Positions 18,249 through 27,690 of a DNA stretch of 64,000 bases are shown piece after piece; position 1 is the first letter of the stretch; each line of letters starts with the position of its first letter. This stretch comes from Streptomyces sp. NBC_01233 (lineage in GTDB: Bacteria > Actinomycetota > Actinomycetes > Streptomycetales > Streptomycetaceae). A program made the translations under genes and the position numbers. The DNA is taken from positions 8,784,501-8,848,500 of the forward strand of contig NZ_CP108514.1 in assembly GCF_035989305.1 (NCBI RefSeq). Reading direction: 5' to 3'. The notes beneath the pieces were generated by a model, which saw only the letters and a list, made by a program, of their open reading frames with translations, was not told the DNA's origin and searched no databases.

Positions 18249-21200
18249 ATGAGGTTACGCAGACGTCTGGCGCTTGTGTTGACGGCCGCTGTGGCTACCA
18301 CGGGTCTGGCGGCCACCGTCGGTAGCGGCGTTGCTTCCGCCGCCACCATCGAGGTGGGCAAAGGAAGCTACAGCGACGTTCGTCCGCCAGGGAGGCAGGG
18401 GCCGTCCGACAACGGCGGCCAGCCGGTCAAGCCCAAGGTCACGTCCGCCATGGCGGACAAGCCTGTGCCGACCAACGACTGGTGGTCCTCGCTGATCTTC
18501 CAGCGGTTCTCTGGCAACCCGTGGTCGGAGAACCTGTACGGGCATCCCCTCACCTACAAGGCGGTGTCCGGTGGTCTGGAGGTCGGCTATCCGACCGCCC
18601 ATCAGATCGTGGGCGGCGGCCGCCAGTACGAGTTCCCGCACAAAGCCGACCTGACCCTCGGCCTCGCGGGCCTCAACTCTCCCGACGCCAAGGCGGACGG
18701 GTGGAGCGACTGGACCGTCACCCCGTACTGGAACGACGGCGCGCGCACCCTGCGGACGACCATCGGCCACGGCCTGCCGTACGTGTACGCGGAAGGCACC
18801 GGAGGCGCGGCCCAGATCAGCGCAGCGGCCCCGCCCACCGTCTTCGCCGACCAGGACAATGTCCTCGGTGTCACCATCTCGGGCCATCACTACGCGCTGT
18901 TCGCCCCGAGCAGCAGCGACTGGAACGTCTCCGGCAACGAGATCCGGGCCGATCTCGGCGCCGAGGACTACTTCTCCCTGGCGGTCCTCCCCAGCGAGGA
19001 AGCGCTCGCCGACTACAAGAAGTACGCCTTCAGCTTCGTGACGGGCTCGAAGGTGGACTGGGACTACCGGGAGGGCGACGGTGAAGTCAAGGCGACCTAC
19101 ACGCTGACCACCGAGGCAAAGGAGGGCGAGGAGACCGGCACCCTCCAGGCGCTCTACCGCCACCAATGGCTGCACACCTCCGACACGCTGACCGGCTACA
19201 GCTACGTCTCGTCGCGCGGGGAGATGAAGGTCCGCGAGGGAACCTCCTTCACCACCACGCAGAAGGTGAACGGCGTCCTGCCGGGGCTGCCCAGCGCCCC
19301 GGGCGTCGACAGGGCGAAGCTCAAGACGTACATCAACGACGTGCTGACGCAGGGTGATCCGTTCAGCGGTGCCATCGACACCTACTGGACGGGAAAGGCC
19401 CTGGGCAAGCTCGCCCAGCTCGTGCCGATCGCCGACCAGATCGGCGAGACGGCGAACCGCGACAAGCTCCTGCAGCTCATCAAGGGGCGCATGGAGGAGT
19501 GGTTCACCGTCGGCGGTCCGTCCGAGTTCTCCTACGACAGGGACTGGCGCACCCTCATCGGCTACCCGGCCTCGTACGGCAGCGACCAGGAGCTGAACGA
19601 CCACCACTTCCACTACTCGTACTACGTGATGGCCGCGGCCGTCGTGGCGCAGTACGACCCGCAGTGGGCCGCCGGCTCCGAGTGGGGCGGCATGGTCGAG
19701 AAACTCATCGAGGACGCCGCCAACCCGGCCAGGGACGACACCGAGTACCCGTTCCTGCGCGGCTTCGACGTCTACGCCGGCCACAGCTGGGCCGCCGGTC
19801 ACGAGGCCTTCGCCGCCGGCAACAACCAGGAGTCGTCCTCGGAGTCGACCAACCTCAGCGCCGGCCTGATCATGTGGGGCTCGGCCACGGGTGACAAAGC
19901 CCTGCGCGACCAGGGCGTCTACATGATGACGACCGAATCGGAGTCGATCGCGCAGTACTGGTTCGACGCCGACCAGCAGGTGTACCCGCAGGACTTCGCC
20001 CACGACGTCGTCGGCATGGTCTGGAGCAGTGGTGGTGCCTACGCCACCTGGTGGACCGCAAACCCCGAGGAGATCCACGGCATCAACTTCCTCCCCATGA
20101 CCGGTGGTTCGCTGCACCTGGCCAGGGAGAAGGAAATGCTCCGCCGCAGCGTGGCCGAGATGGAGAAGGAGAACGGCGGTCCGGCCGTCGAGTGGCGCGA
20201 CATCTTCTGGCAGGTCCAGGCCCTCTACGACCCGGGCAAGGCCATGGCTGCCTGGAACCAGTGGGACGGCGGCTACGTCCCCGAAGCCGGCGAGACGAAG
20301 GCCCACACCTATCACTGGGTCGGCACGATGAACTCCATCGGTGCGCCGGACATGACCGTCACGGCCAACATGCCTTCGGCGGTGGCCTTCGCCAAGAACG
20401 GCACCGAGACGTACGCCGCGCACAATTACGGTGCCGAGGAGTGCTCGGTGGTCTTCTCCGACGGCGGCGTGCTGAACGTCCCGGCGAGGTCGACCGCGTC
20501 GGGAGCGGGCGACGACACCGTGCTGGGGACGCTCTGCGGCGCTGCGGGCGGCGGAGAGGAACCGCCGCCGACCGACGGGAAGCCCACTGCGCCCGGCACC
20601 CCGGCCGTGTCCGACGTCACCGACTCCTCCGTCCAGCTGACCTGGGGCGCGGCAACCGATGACAAAGGCGTCAAGAACTACGACGTCTTCCGCGGCAGCG
20701 CGAAGGTCGCCACGGTCACCGGGACCACGTACACCGACACCGGGCTGACCCCCGGCAGCGAGTACTCCTACAGTGTCAAGGCCCGCGACACCGCCAACCA
20801 GGTCGGTCCGGCCAGCGCCGTCGTGACGGCCACCACCTCCGGTGACGCTCCTCCGCCGTACGTCACGGGCGACACCTTCTACCCGCGGTCGGGCGGCGAG
20901 CTCGCCACCCAGGCGACCGCGACCGGCTCCTCCGACACCATCCCGTCCGCCGGCGGCACGAACAACGACGGAACGCCTCGGAATCCGCTCGTCTACGAGG
21001 TGAAGAACGTCAAGGGCGCCCTCAAGTCAGGCTCCAGCACGGCCTTCACCTTCAAGGTGGACGCCGGCACCTCCGTCGGCTACGCCCAGCAGGCCCGGGT
21101 GTCGTACGACCTGACCGGTGACGGCACGTTCGACCGTGTCGAAACGTTCCGCTACTTCGCCACCGACCCGGTCCCCGGCTGGGAGGAGTACTCCTCGGCC

Positions 21201-21344
21201 CGGCAAGGGCTGCACTCCACCTCGGGCACCCTGGGCGATCTGAACGGCGCCACCGTCCGCGTGGAGGTCTGGAGCGCCCTGGGCAACGGCCCGTCCAGCC
21301 TCCAGGTGGGCACGGGCTCTGTCCTCACCATCCCGTTCGCCTGA
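18249..21344 (+). CDS. Secreted GH81 endo-beta-1,3-glucanase with FnIII and C-terminal binding domain
   Basis: This protein of about 1031 residues cuts beta-1,3-glucan (laminarin, fungal cell wall). It has a signal peptide with cleavage near VASA-A, a GH81 catalytic region (residues about 50-730; VPTNDWWSSLIFQRFSG and YPFLRGFDVYAGHSWAAGH are family hallmarks), a fibronectin III domain (about 775-865) and a C-terminal domain of about 160 residues that is probably a carbohydrate-binding module (CBM56-like by pattern). I chose the ATG at 18249, after AGGGAGG. Codon 3 is TTA, rare in Streptomyces and read by the bldA tRNA. A LacI-type operator lies just upstream. A deleted copy of its 3' part lies at 58730-59346. 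Confidence 0.93.
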   Translation: MRLRRRLALVLTAAVATTGLAATVGSGVASAATIEVGKGSYSDVRPPGRQGPSDNGGQPVKPKVTSAMADKPVPTNDWWSSLIFQRFSGNPWSENLYGHPLTYKAVSGGLEVGYPTAHQIVGGGRQYEFPHKADLTLGLAGLNSPDAKADGWSDWTVTPYWNDGARTLRTTIGHGLPYVYAEGTGGAAQISAAAPPTVFADQDNVLGVTISGHHYALFAPSSSDWNVSGNEIRADLGAEDYFSLAVLPSEEALADYKKYAFSFVTGSKVDWDYREGDGEVKATYTLTTEAKEGEETGTLQALYRHQWLHTSDTLTGYSYVSSRGEMKVREGTSFTTTQKVNGVLPGLPSAPGVDRAKLKTYINDVLTQGDPFSGAIDTYWTGKALGKLAQLVPIADQIGETANRDKLLQLIKGRMEEWFTVGGPSEFSYDRDWRTLIGYPASYGSDQELNDHHFHYSYYVMAAAVVAQYDPQWAAGSEWGGMVEKLIEDAANPARDDTEYPFLRGFDVYAGHSWAAGHEAFAAGNNQESSSESTNLSAGLIMWGSATGDKALRDQGVYMMTTESESIAQYWFDADQQVYPQDFAHDVVGMVWSSGGAYATWWTANPEEIHGINFLPMTGGSLHLAREKEMLRRSVAEMEKENGGPAVEWRDIFWQVQALYDPGKAMAAWNQWDGGYVPEAGETKAHTYHWVGTMNSIGAPDMTVTANMPSAVAFAKNGTETYAAHNYGAEECSVVFSDGGVLNVPARSTASGAGDDTVLGTLCGAAGGGEEPPPTDGKPTAPGTPAVSDVTDSSVQLTWGAATDDKGVKNYDVFRGSAKVATVTGTTYTDTGLTPGSEYSYSVKARDTANQVGPASAVVTATTSGDAPPPYVTGDTFYPRSGGELATQATATGSSDTIPSAGGTNNDGTPRNPLVYEVKNVKGALKSGSSTAFTFKVDAGTSVGYAQQARVSYDLTGDGTFDRVETFRYFATDPVPGWEEYSSARQGLHSTSGTLGDLNGATVRVEVWSALGNGPSSLQVGTGSVLTIPFA

Positions 21345-21650
21345 TCAGGAGCCCGGCTCCGTCCCGGTGGGACACTCGACCGGCCGGGCCGAGCGCAAAG
21401 CACCGATCACTGGACAACCGGCATCCGGCGCAGCGGCCGGTCCTGGTACCGGACGACGTCCTCCCCTGTACCAGGACCGGCCCGCGCGTACGCGCTCGGG
21501 ACGAGCCGATGCCCTCCCGGCCGGAACCGGAAGGCGCGCGCTGTGGCGCAGGTGCCGCTCAGGCCGAGTTCGAACAGCACGAGCAGCTTCGGCGCGTCGG
21601 CCCCGCCGGCGCAGCGATCGCGGTCGAGGATCACGCGTATCGCAAGGCGT
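21345..21650. other. GH81 3' flank with hairpin
   Basis: This stretch has a 15-bp inverted repeat (GGCCGGTCCTGGTAC, 21435-21449, and its complement at 21468-21482) that probably ends GH81 transcription. The first 145 bases are repeated near-identically at 59200-59346. A minus-strand frame of about 75 codons (21634-21407) is open but not supported by any family match. Confidence 0.5.
21435..21482 (+). terminator. Hairpin downstream of GH81
   Basis: Two 15-base arms pair perfectly around an 18-base loop, about 90 bases after the GH81 stop. The copy at 59275 onward has one mismatch in the arm. Confidence 0.6.
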
Positions 21651-23060
21651 TCAGAGCCCGTGCCGGTCGAGGACGGTCATCAGCTTCCGCTTGCGTTTCT
21701 GGTCGGCGCGCAGGGCGGCCAGGTAGGTGGCGTACTCGGCTTCGGTACCCAGGGCGCGGTGACAGGCGCGGGTGCTGAGGAGCAGCTCCGCGAGGCGTTC
21801 GTACGTACTGTCGCCGGTCTGCTTGCGCAGCGGCTCGATCCAGCGGAGGTAGACGCGCAGCGCGTCGGCCGGTTGCCGGTCGCGAATCCGGTCGGCCAGG
21901 GCGAGCCACTGGCGCTGGTCGGCGTAACCGTCGGTGGCGGCCTGCCAGGCAGACTGGAGGTCGTTGTCGTCCATCAGGGCGTCGACCAGCACGGAGCCGT
22001 CGTACTGGCGCCCCTCTCCGGGCTGGGCGACGGCCTTCAGCACCTCCAGGGCGCCCGTGCGTTCAATGCCCTCCCAGGTTCCGGCCGCACTCGCAGCCGT
22101 ACGCAGGTGTTGGTATGCGGCAAGCGAGGGACGGGCACGCAGCAGATCCCGGCGGACCGCGACCACGTCGGCCAGGCGGTCGGCCCGCTCGTAGCGCTCG
22201 CAGACGAAGGCGACCAGATCGCTGTCCGGCCCCCATTCGGAGACGGTCTCCCGCAGGCCGCGTTCCGCCCACTCCAGGGCCTCGCCCGCTCGGCCCGCCG
22301 CCTCCAGCTCTCTGGCGATCACCAGGTGTGTGTGGCCGTTCGGGGCGAGGTCCGTTGCGTGGACCTCGACCAGCGCGTCCACGCTGTTGCCGTCGGCCTT
22401 CAGGAGGCGCTCCATGAGGTGCTTCTCCGCCCACCCCTTCGGCTTGGCTCGCCAGGCGGCCACCACCAATGCCCGCACCCGGGCCAGGCCCGGGCCGCCG
22501 AGCACCTCCCGGTAGTCGAAGAGGTCGATGTCGGCAGCGTCGTTCACCTCGCTCAGCAGGTACCGCACGAGCCGCTCGGCGGTCTCCAGCGGGTCGGGCC
22601 GGGCAGTCCGGCAGGCCTCCAGATGGGCTTCGGCCAGCCCCGTGGCGACGTCCCCGATCAGACCGTCCGAGTCGTCGATCTCGCCGTACGTGTGCCCCAG
22701 CGCCTGGAGAGCCTCACGGGCCACCTCCGCCGCGTCCGCCGACCGGCCGCTCGCCGTCAGAGCTCGCAGGGCGGTGACGGCCTCTGCCGCCCGTCGGTCG
22801 TAGGCGTGGGCGTCGGCGTACTCGACGTAGCCGTAGCGGGCGAAGGGGCGGGTGTCGAGGAGACTCAGGACGCGCTCCCGGACGATGCCGGTGTCCTCGC
22901 CGGCGGCGGCCGCGCGCAACTCCAGGCGGCGCCGCACCTCGCGGTCAGCGGCAAGCTGTTCCCTTACCAGGGCAAGCAGTTCCTCCCGAGTGCGGGACTC
23001 CAGCCAGCCGTCCAGCAGCCGAGTGCGCGAGGCGGCGGCCGATCGCTGCTGCGGTACGGA
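21651..23060 (-). pseudogene. 5'-truncated SWIM zinc finger family protein
   Basis: The frame codes for about 470 residues of an alpha-helical, TPR-like protein (ELRAAAAGEDTGIVRERVLSLLDTRPFARYGY..., then repeated helices to the end LMTVLDRHGL). This matches the C-terminal part of Streptomyces proteins that begin with a SWIM zinc finger (CxCxnCxH). No SWIM motif or plausible start with a ribosome binding site is present: upstream, the frame runs directly into the end of the small membrane protein gene. The gene thus lost its 5' end in a rearrangement. A more decayed copy of parts of it lies at 11340-11590. Confidence 0.75.
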
Positions 23061-23071
23061 TTCGGACTGCC

Positions 23072-23335
23072 TCAGGAGGTGCTGCCGGTGACGAAGGCGG
23101 CGAGTGCCCCGGTGAGCAGGGCCCAGGCCACCGCCGCCCAGCCGTGGCGGGTACCGCCGATCAAGACTGTGGCCGCGGCGACCGTCGCACCGGCTGTCAT
23201 GGCCCGGGGGCTGGTGGTGAACGCCCACCGTCGCCGGGCGCTGCCCGGATGCCGGAGCTCGGTGATGGCCGTGCGGATGACCAGGGCGGCGATGACGATC
23301 ACGGGCGCCAGCAGTGAGGCATCGCCGCCGGCCAT
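23072..23335 (-). CDS. Small membrane protein coupled to NhaA
   Basis: This 87-residue protein has three hydrophobic segments (about residues 9-26, 47-60 and 66-82). Its ATG overlaps the TGA of the nhaA gene (TGATG), so it is translated with NhaA. It may be a small partner or regulator of the antiporter; I do not recognise a family. The frame is nested among longer unrelated frames and is easy to miss. Confidence 0.72.
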   Translation of the reverse strand: MAGGDASLLAPVIVIAALVIRTAITELRHPGSARRRWAFTTSPRAMTAGATVAAATVLIGGTRHGWAAVAWALLTGALAAFVTGSTS

Positions 23336-24654
23336 CAGGTGGGCTGCCCGCCCGTACGAGCAGTGGTGCCCTCGGCAGCCGTGTCGTGCTGGTAGATGTC
23401 GGGGATGCCGTCGTTGTCGGCGTCGAGGTTCTCCGCCTCGTACAGGCGCCGGTAGACCGTGTTGCGCCGCCGCAGCAGGACGGCCGCGAGGACGGCGGCG
23501 ATCAGGGAGGCGACGAGGACGGCGGCCTTGACATGCTCGGCGATCTGGCCGCCGGGGAAGGCGAGTTCCCCGATCAGGAGGGCGACGGTGAAGCCGATCC
23601 CGGCCAGCACCGACAGGCCCAGGACATCGGCCCAGGCGAGGTCGGGGTTGAGTTGGGCGCGGGTGAAGCGGGCGGCCAGGTAGGTTCCGGCGAAGATGCC
23701 CACCGTCTTGCCGACGACCAGGCCGATCACGACACCGAGGGGTTCGGGGCTGGTGAACACCGCGCCCAGGGCAGGGCCGGAGATGCTCACCCCGGCGGCG
23801 AACAGCGCGAACAGCGGAACCGCGATGCCCGCGGAGAGCGGGTGGACCAGGTGCGAGACCCGGGAGGCGGGAGAGAGCTCTTCGCCCGGGTCGCGGGTGG
23901 TGCGCAGGATGAGGCCCATGGCGACTCCGGCGACGGTGGCGTGGACGCCGCCGTTGTACATCAGCGCCCAGATCGCCAGCCCGAGGGGCACGTACCACCA
24001 CCAGCCGCGCACCCGCAGCCGCTGCAGGAGGTAGAAGAGGACCAGGCCCGCGACGGCTCCAGCGAGTGCCCACAGGTTCAGGTCGGAGGTGAAGAACACC
24101 GCGATGATCAGGATCGCGCCCAGGTCGTCGACCACGGCCAGGGTCAGGAGGAAGGCGCGCAGCGCGGCCGGCAGGTGCGTGGAGAGCACCGCGAGGACGG
24201 CGAGGGCGAAGGCGATGTCGGTGGCCATGGGGACCGCCCAGCCCGCCCCGCTGCCGCCGCCCGCCGCGGTGGTGGCCAGGTAGAGGGCGGCGGGTACGGC
24301 CATCCCGCACACCGCGGCGATGACGGGCAGCGCGGCGGTGGCCGGGGTGCGCAGTTCACCGACGACCAGCTCGCGTTTCAGCTCGATCCCGGCGACGAGG
24401 AAGAACACGGCCAGCAGCCCGTCGGCCGTCCAGTGCCCCACGGACAGGTCCAGGCCGAGGGCCGGTATCCCGAAGTGGAAGTCGCGCACGGCCGCGTACG
24501 CCGCGCCCCACGGGCTGTTGGCCCAGATCGGCGCGAGGACGGCTGCGCCGAGGAGGACCAGGCCGCCGACGGTCTCGGTGCGCAGGGCGCGGGTGATTGC
24601 CTGCCGTTCGGGCAGAGGGAGCAGTCCGAGGAAGGGGGAGCGGGTGCCGGCCAT
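23335..24654 (-). CDS. nhaA: Na+/H+ antiporter NhaA
   Basis: This 439-residue membrane protein exchanges sodium for protons. Transport aspartates known from E. coli NhaA are kept: D146 in the MATDIAFAL segment and D176-D177 in LAVVDDLGAI. Start ATG 24654 is preceded by CGGAGG at a spacing of 9. The C-terminal cytoplasmic tail carries DADNDGIPD (about residues 411-419), a calcium-binding-loop pattern like that of thrombospondin type 3 or dockerin repeats, which is not part of the E. coli protein. It is translationally coupled to a small membrane protein. Confidence 0.94.
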   Translation of the reverse strand: MAGTRSPFLGLLPLPERQAITRALRTETVGGLVLLGAAVLAPIWANSPWGAAYAAVRDFHFGIPALGLDLSVGHWTADGLLAVFFLVAGIELKRELVVGELRTPATAALPVIAAVCGMAVPAALYLATTAAGGGSGAGWAVPMATDIAFALAVLAVLSTHLPAALRAFLLTLAVVDDLGAILIIAVFFTSDLNLWALAGAVAGLVLFYLLQRLRVRGWWWYVPLGLAIWALMYNGGVHATVAGVAMGLILRTTRDPGEELSPASRVSHLVHPLSAGIAVPLFALFAAGVSISGPALGAVFTSPEPLGVVIGLVVGKTVGIFAGTYLAARFTRAQLNPDLAWADVLGLSVLAGIGFTVALLIGELAFPGGQIAEHVKAAVLVASLIAAVLAAVLLRRRNTVYRRLYEAENLDADNDGIPDIYQHDTAAEGTTARTGGQPT

Positions 24655-24828
24655 GGCAGTGGGCCTCCGGTGCGTCAGCGAGAAGAGGGCACACTGCCCC
24701 CAGGACGCCGACCAGACTTCCCGGCACACCGCGCGCCACTCTTGACGCGTTCTTTACACCGTATCCACCGGTGGGCGGGCTGTCTGCCCCGCACGCCTCC
24801 GCAAGATCACATCGGTGTCAGGTTGTGA

Positions 24829-25005
24829 TCAGCCCTGGCGGGAGGCGTACCACCAGGCGGCGACGGCGGCGAGCACCAGTGAGGCGGCCGCGTACGGCTC
24901 GGGCCGCTCGGCGGGCATCGTGTAGAGGGCGGCGCCCGCGATCGTGAGGATCGCGCCCGTCACCAGCAGGGGCGAGGCCGGACAGCGAGCGGGGCGGCGG
25001 GTCAC
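24829..25005 (-). CDS. Small two-helix membrane protein downstream of MerR regulator
   Basis: This 58-residue protein has two hydrophobic segments (about residues 12-29 and 38-51) joined by a short charged loop, with a tail ending WWYASRQG. The GTG start is 6 bases after the stop of the MerR gene, so the two are co-transcribed. No family is recognised. It is too short for most gene callers, but position and hydrophobic pattern support it. Confidence 0.6.
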   Translation of the reverse strand: MTRRPARCPASPLLVTGAILTIAGAALYTMPAERPEPYAAASLVLAAVAAWWYASRQG

Positions 25006-25011
25006 CGCGGG

Positions 25012-25422
25012 TCAGGACCCGGCAGGTGCGGCCTGGTGCAGGCGCGTACGGAGCGTTTCGGCGAAGTCCTCGGCGCGGGCCAGCTGGACGCGGAGCTTGT
25101 CGACCTGCTCGGTGGCGGCCTGCTCGTACTCGCGCACGCGCCCCAGCAGGGCCTCGCGCTCACCGGGGTCGAGGCCGGGATCGTCATCGAGGCGGTCGGT
25201 GGCATCCAGGAGGTCGCGCATCTGGTCGAGGGAGAAGCCGAGCGGCTTCATGCGGCGGATGACCATGAGCCGCTGCACGTCGGTCTCGGTGTAGAGGCGG
25301 AAGCCGCCCTGGGAGCGGGCCGAGGGAGCGACCAGACCGGTCTCCTCGTAGTGCCGGATGGTGCGCAGCGACAGCTCCGTCCGCGCGGCGACCTCGCCGA
25401 TCTGCATGTGCCTGTCGTCCAC
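25012..25422 (-). CDS. MerR-family transcriptional regulator
   Basis: This protein of about 136 residues has the MerR helix-turn-helix (MQIGEVAARTELSLRTIRHYEETGL) and a long C-terminal coiled coil for dimerisation (residues about 80-125). There are no cysteines in the effector region, so it is not a typical metal sensor. I chose the GTG at 25422, 8 bases after AGGA. It is divergent from the SulP gene, with a strong palindrome in between, and is likely to regulate itself and possibly that transporter. Confidence 0.88.
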   Translation of the reverse strand: MDDRHMQIGEVAARTELSLRTIRHYEETGLVAPSARSQGGFRLYTETDVQRLMVIRRMKPLGFSLDQMRDLLDATDRLDDDPGLDPGEREALLGRVREYEQAATEQVDKLRVQLARAEDFAETLRTRLHQAAPAGS

Positions 25423-25480
25423 GCCCGCAGTCCTGGCCCTTCTCATCGTGGCGGGCCGCGCCCCGTGCGACCCCACCGAT

Positions 25481-25504
25481 CTCTACTCTAACGTTAGGGT
25501 AGAG
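25481..25504. promoter_or_regulatory. MerR-type operator/promoter palindrome
   Basis: CTCTACTCTAACGTTAGGGTAGAG is a 24-bp palindrome with one mismatched pair. It lies 59 bases upstream of the MerR gene in the divergent gap with SulP, where MerR regulators normally bind between -35 and -10. Confidence 0.75.
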
Positions 25505-25832
25505 TTGCTGGTGGCGAGGGCGGACCGTGTTGCCCTGCTACTGCCGTGTCGGGGCCGACGGTGCCCCCGGCGAAGATCCGATTCTTGCAGGAGAGAGCGT
25601 GCGCGAGCCCATGACGCTGATCGCCGCCGCCTGCCCACCGTGACGCTTCGCCTCTGGACGTGAGTCGCCCTGCCGCACGCCGCGCAGCCCGACTCCGTCC
25701 CGTTCTTCGGCTTCCGGGCCCGCCCCGTTGCGGGCCGCCCGCGGGGTGCCGGCCCGGCCCTTCCGCGTTCTCCCGCACGCCCCTGGCCTGCCCTGAGCAG
25801 GGTGTGCCCGAGCACGACAGGTACCTGCTTCC
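25505..25832. other. Leader region before the SulP gene
   Basis: About 330 bases lie between the operator and the transporter. A 14-codon frame (GTG at 25601, after CAGGAGAGAGC) encodes MREPMTLIAAACPP and could be a leader peptide. Evidence is only its good ribosome binding site. Nothing else is seen. Confidence 0.3.
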
Positions 25833-27335
25833 TTGTCTTCTTCCGTTGTGTCCCCTGCCGCGCGACTGCGCGGCCTGCGTCCGGACTGGCTGAACAACCC
25901 GAAGGTCTGGCGTACCGAGGTGCTGGCCGGCCTGGTCGTCGCGCTCGCGCTGATCCCGGAGGCGATCTCCTTCTCGATCATCGCCGGTGTCGACCCGGCG
26001 GTCGGCCTCTTCGCCTCGTTCACCATGGCCGTGGTCATCTCCATCGTCGGCGGCCGACGGGCGATGATCTCCGCCGCCACCGGCGCCGTCGCCCTGGTGA
26101 TCGCCCCGCTCAACCGTGAGCACGGCTTCGGCCACCTGGTCGCCGCGGTCATCCTGGCCGGTGTCATCCAGGTGGCGCTCGGCGCGCTCGGTGTCGCCAA
26201 GCTGATGCGGTTCGTGCCGCGCTCGGTCATGGTCGGCTTCGTCAACGCCCTCGCCATCCTGATCTTCATGGCCCAGGTTCCCGAAATGACGCACGTTCCG
26301 TGGGCGGTCTACCCGCTGATCGCGGCGGGTCTGGCACTGATGGTGTTCTTTCCGAAGGTCACCACCGTGATCCCGGCACCGCTGGTCTCCATCGTCATCC
26401 TGACCGTCATCACGCTCGCGGCCGCGGTCGCCGTGCCGACTGTGGGGGACAAGGGCGCCCTGCCGTCCTCGCTGCCCGTCCCGGGTCTGCCCGACGTGCC
26501 GTTCACCATGGACACCCTGACCACCATCGCCCCCTACGCGTTCGCGATGGCGCTGGTCGGCCTGATGGAGTCCCTGATGACGGCCAAGCTCGTCGACGAG
26601 ATCACCGACACCCACTCCTCCAAGACCCGCGAATCGGTCGGCCAGGGCATCGCCAACATCGTCACCGGGTTCTTCGGCGGCATGGGCGGCTGCGCCATGA
26701 TCGGCCAGACCATGATCAACGTGAAGGTGTCCGGCGCCCGCACCCGCCTGTCCACCTTCCTCGCCGGCGCCTTCCTCATGGTGCTGTGCATCGTCTTCGG
26801 CCCGGTCGTCTCCGACATCCCCGTGGCCGCCCTGGTCGCCGTCATGGTCATGGTGTCCTTCGCGACCTTCGACTGGCACTCCATCGCCCCCAAGACCCTC
26901 AAGCGGATGCCCGCCGGGGAGATCGCCGTCATGGTCATCACCGTGATCTGCGTGGTCGCCACCGACAACCTCGCCATCGGCGTCGTCGTCGGATCCGTCA
27001 CCGCGATGGTCATCTTCGCCAAGCGCGTCGCCCACCTCGCCAACGTCACCGCGGTCACCGACCCCGACGGCAGCACGGTGGTGTACGCCGTGACCGGTGA
27101 GCTGTTCTTCGCCTCCTCCAACGACCTCGTCGGCCAGTTCAACTACGCCACCGACCCCGACAAGGTCGTCATCGACCTGTCCGCAGCCCACATCTGGGAC
27201 GCCTCCTCGGTCGCCGCCCTGGACGCCATCGAGACCAAGTACGCCCAGCGCGGCAAGAGCGTGGAGATCATCGGCTTGAACGACCCCAGCGCCGACCTCC
27301 ACGGCAAGCTCACCGGTGAACTGAGCAGCCACTGA
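25833..27335 (+). CDS. SulP-family anion transporter with STAS domain
   Basis: This 500-residue protein imports sulfate, bicarbonate or other anions. It has about 10-12 membrane segments starting with TEVLAGLVVALALIPEAISFSIIAGVDP, a SulP hallmark, and a C-terminal STAS domain (residues about 395-490) with VVIDLSAAHIWDASSVAALD. The substrate within the family cannot be decided. The start is uncertain (TTG 25833 or GTG 25848); neither has a strong ribosome binding site. A perfect terminator follows. Confidence 0.9.
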   Translation: MSSSVVSPAARLRGLRPDWLNNPKVWRTEVLAGLVVALALIPEAISFSIIAGVDPAVGLFASFTMAVVISIVGGRRAMISAATGAVALVIAPLNREHGFGHLVAAVILAGVIQVALGALGVAKLMRFVPRSVMVGFVNALAILIFMAQVPEMTHVPWAVYPLIAAGLALMVFFPKVTTVIPAPLVSIVILTVITLAAAVAVPTVGDKGALPSSLPVPGLPDVPFTMDTLTTIAPYAFAMALVGLMESLMTAKLVDEITDTHSSKTRESVGQGIANIVTGFFGGMGGCAMIGQTMINVKVSGARTRLSTFLAGAFLMVLCIVFGPVVSDIPVAALVAVMVMVSFATFDWHSIAPKTLKRMPAGEIAVMVITVICVVATDNLAIGVVVGSVTAMVIFAKRVAHLANVTAVTDPDGSTVVYAVTGELFFASSNDLVGQFNYATDPDKVVIDLSAAHIWDASSVAALDAIETKYAQRGKSVEIIGLNDPSADLHGKLTGELSSH

Positions 27336-27345
27336 CCGCAACACC

Positions 27346-27394
27346 GAGAACGGAGAAGGACCCCGACCGATGGTCGGGGTCCTTCTCCGTTCTC
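27346..27394 (+). terminator. Terminator after SulP gene
   Basis: A perfect 23-bp stem (27346-27368 with 27372-27394) with a 3-base loop lies 10 bases after the stop. Confidence 0.9.
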
Positions 27395-27690
27395 ACAAAT
27401 GAACATCTGTGAGAGTTCTGCGAGAACCCTCGGAGTGATCACGTTTCCGCAGGTCGCCGCTCGCAGAAGTCCTCTCGAAACCAGCACGTTGTGCGAGGCA
27501 CTTCTGAAAGACTCCCCGCAGGGATCTCACGCCCGATCAGGCCGCATTGGCGGTGGAACGTCACGACTGACCGAACTGTGACGCGCCCGCCGGCAGCGCC
27601 TGCCGCACCCGGGGCGGGAAGACCGCCGCGAAGTACCACACCCCGCGCTTCGTCCTCGTCCCCGCGCTCCGCGAGGAACTGGAGATCCCG

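Noticed and set aside
21407..21634. 75-codon minus-strand frame after the truncated SWIM gene
   Set aside because: No family match, and it overlaps the GH81 terminator and duplicated flank.
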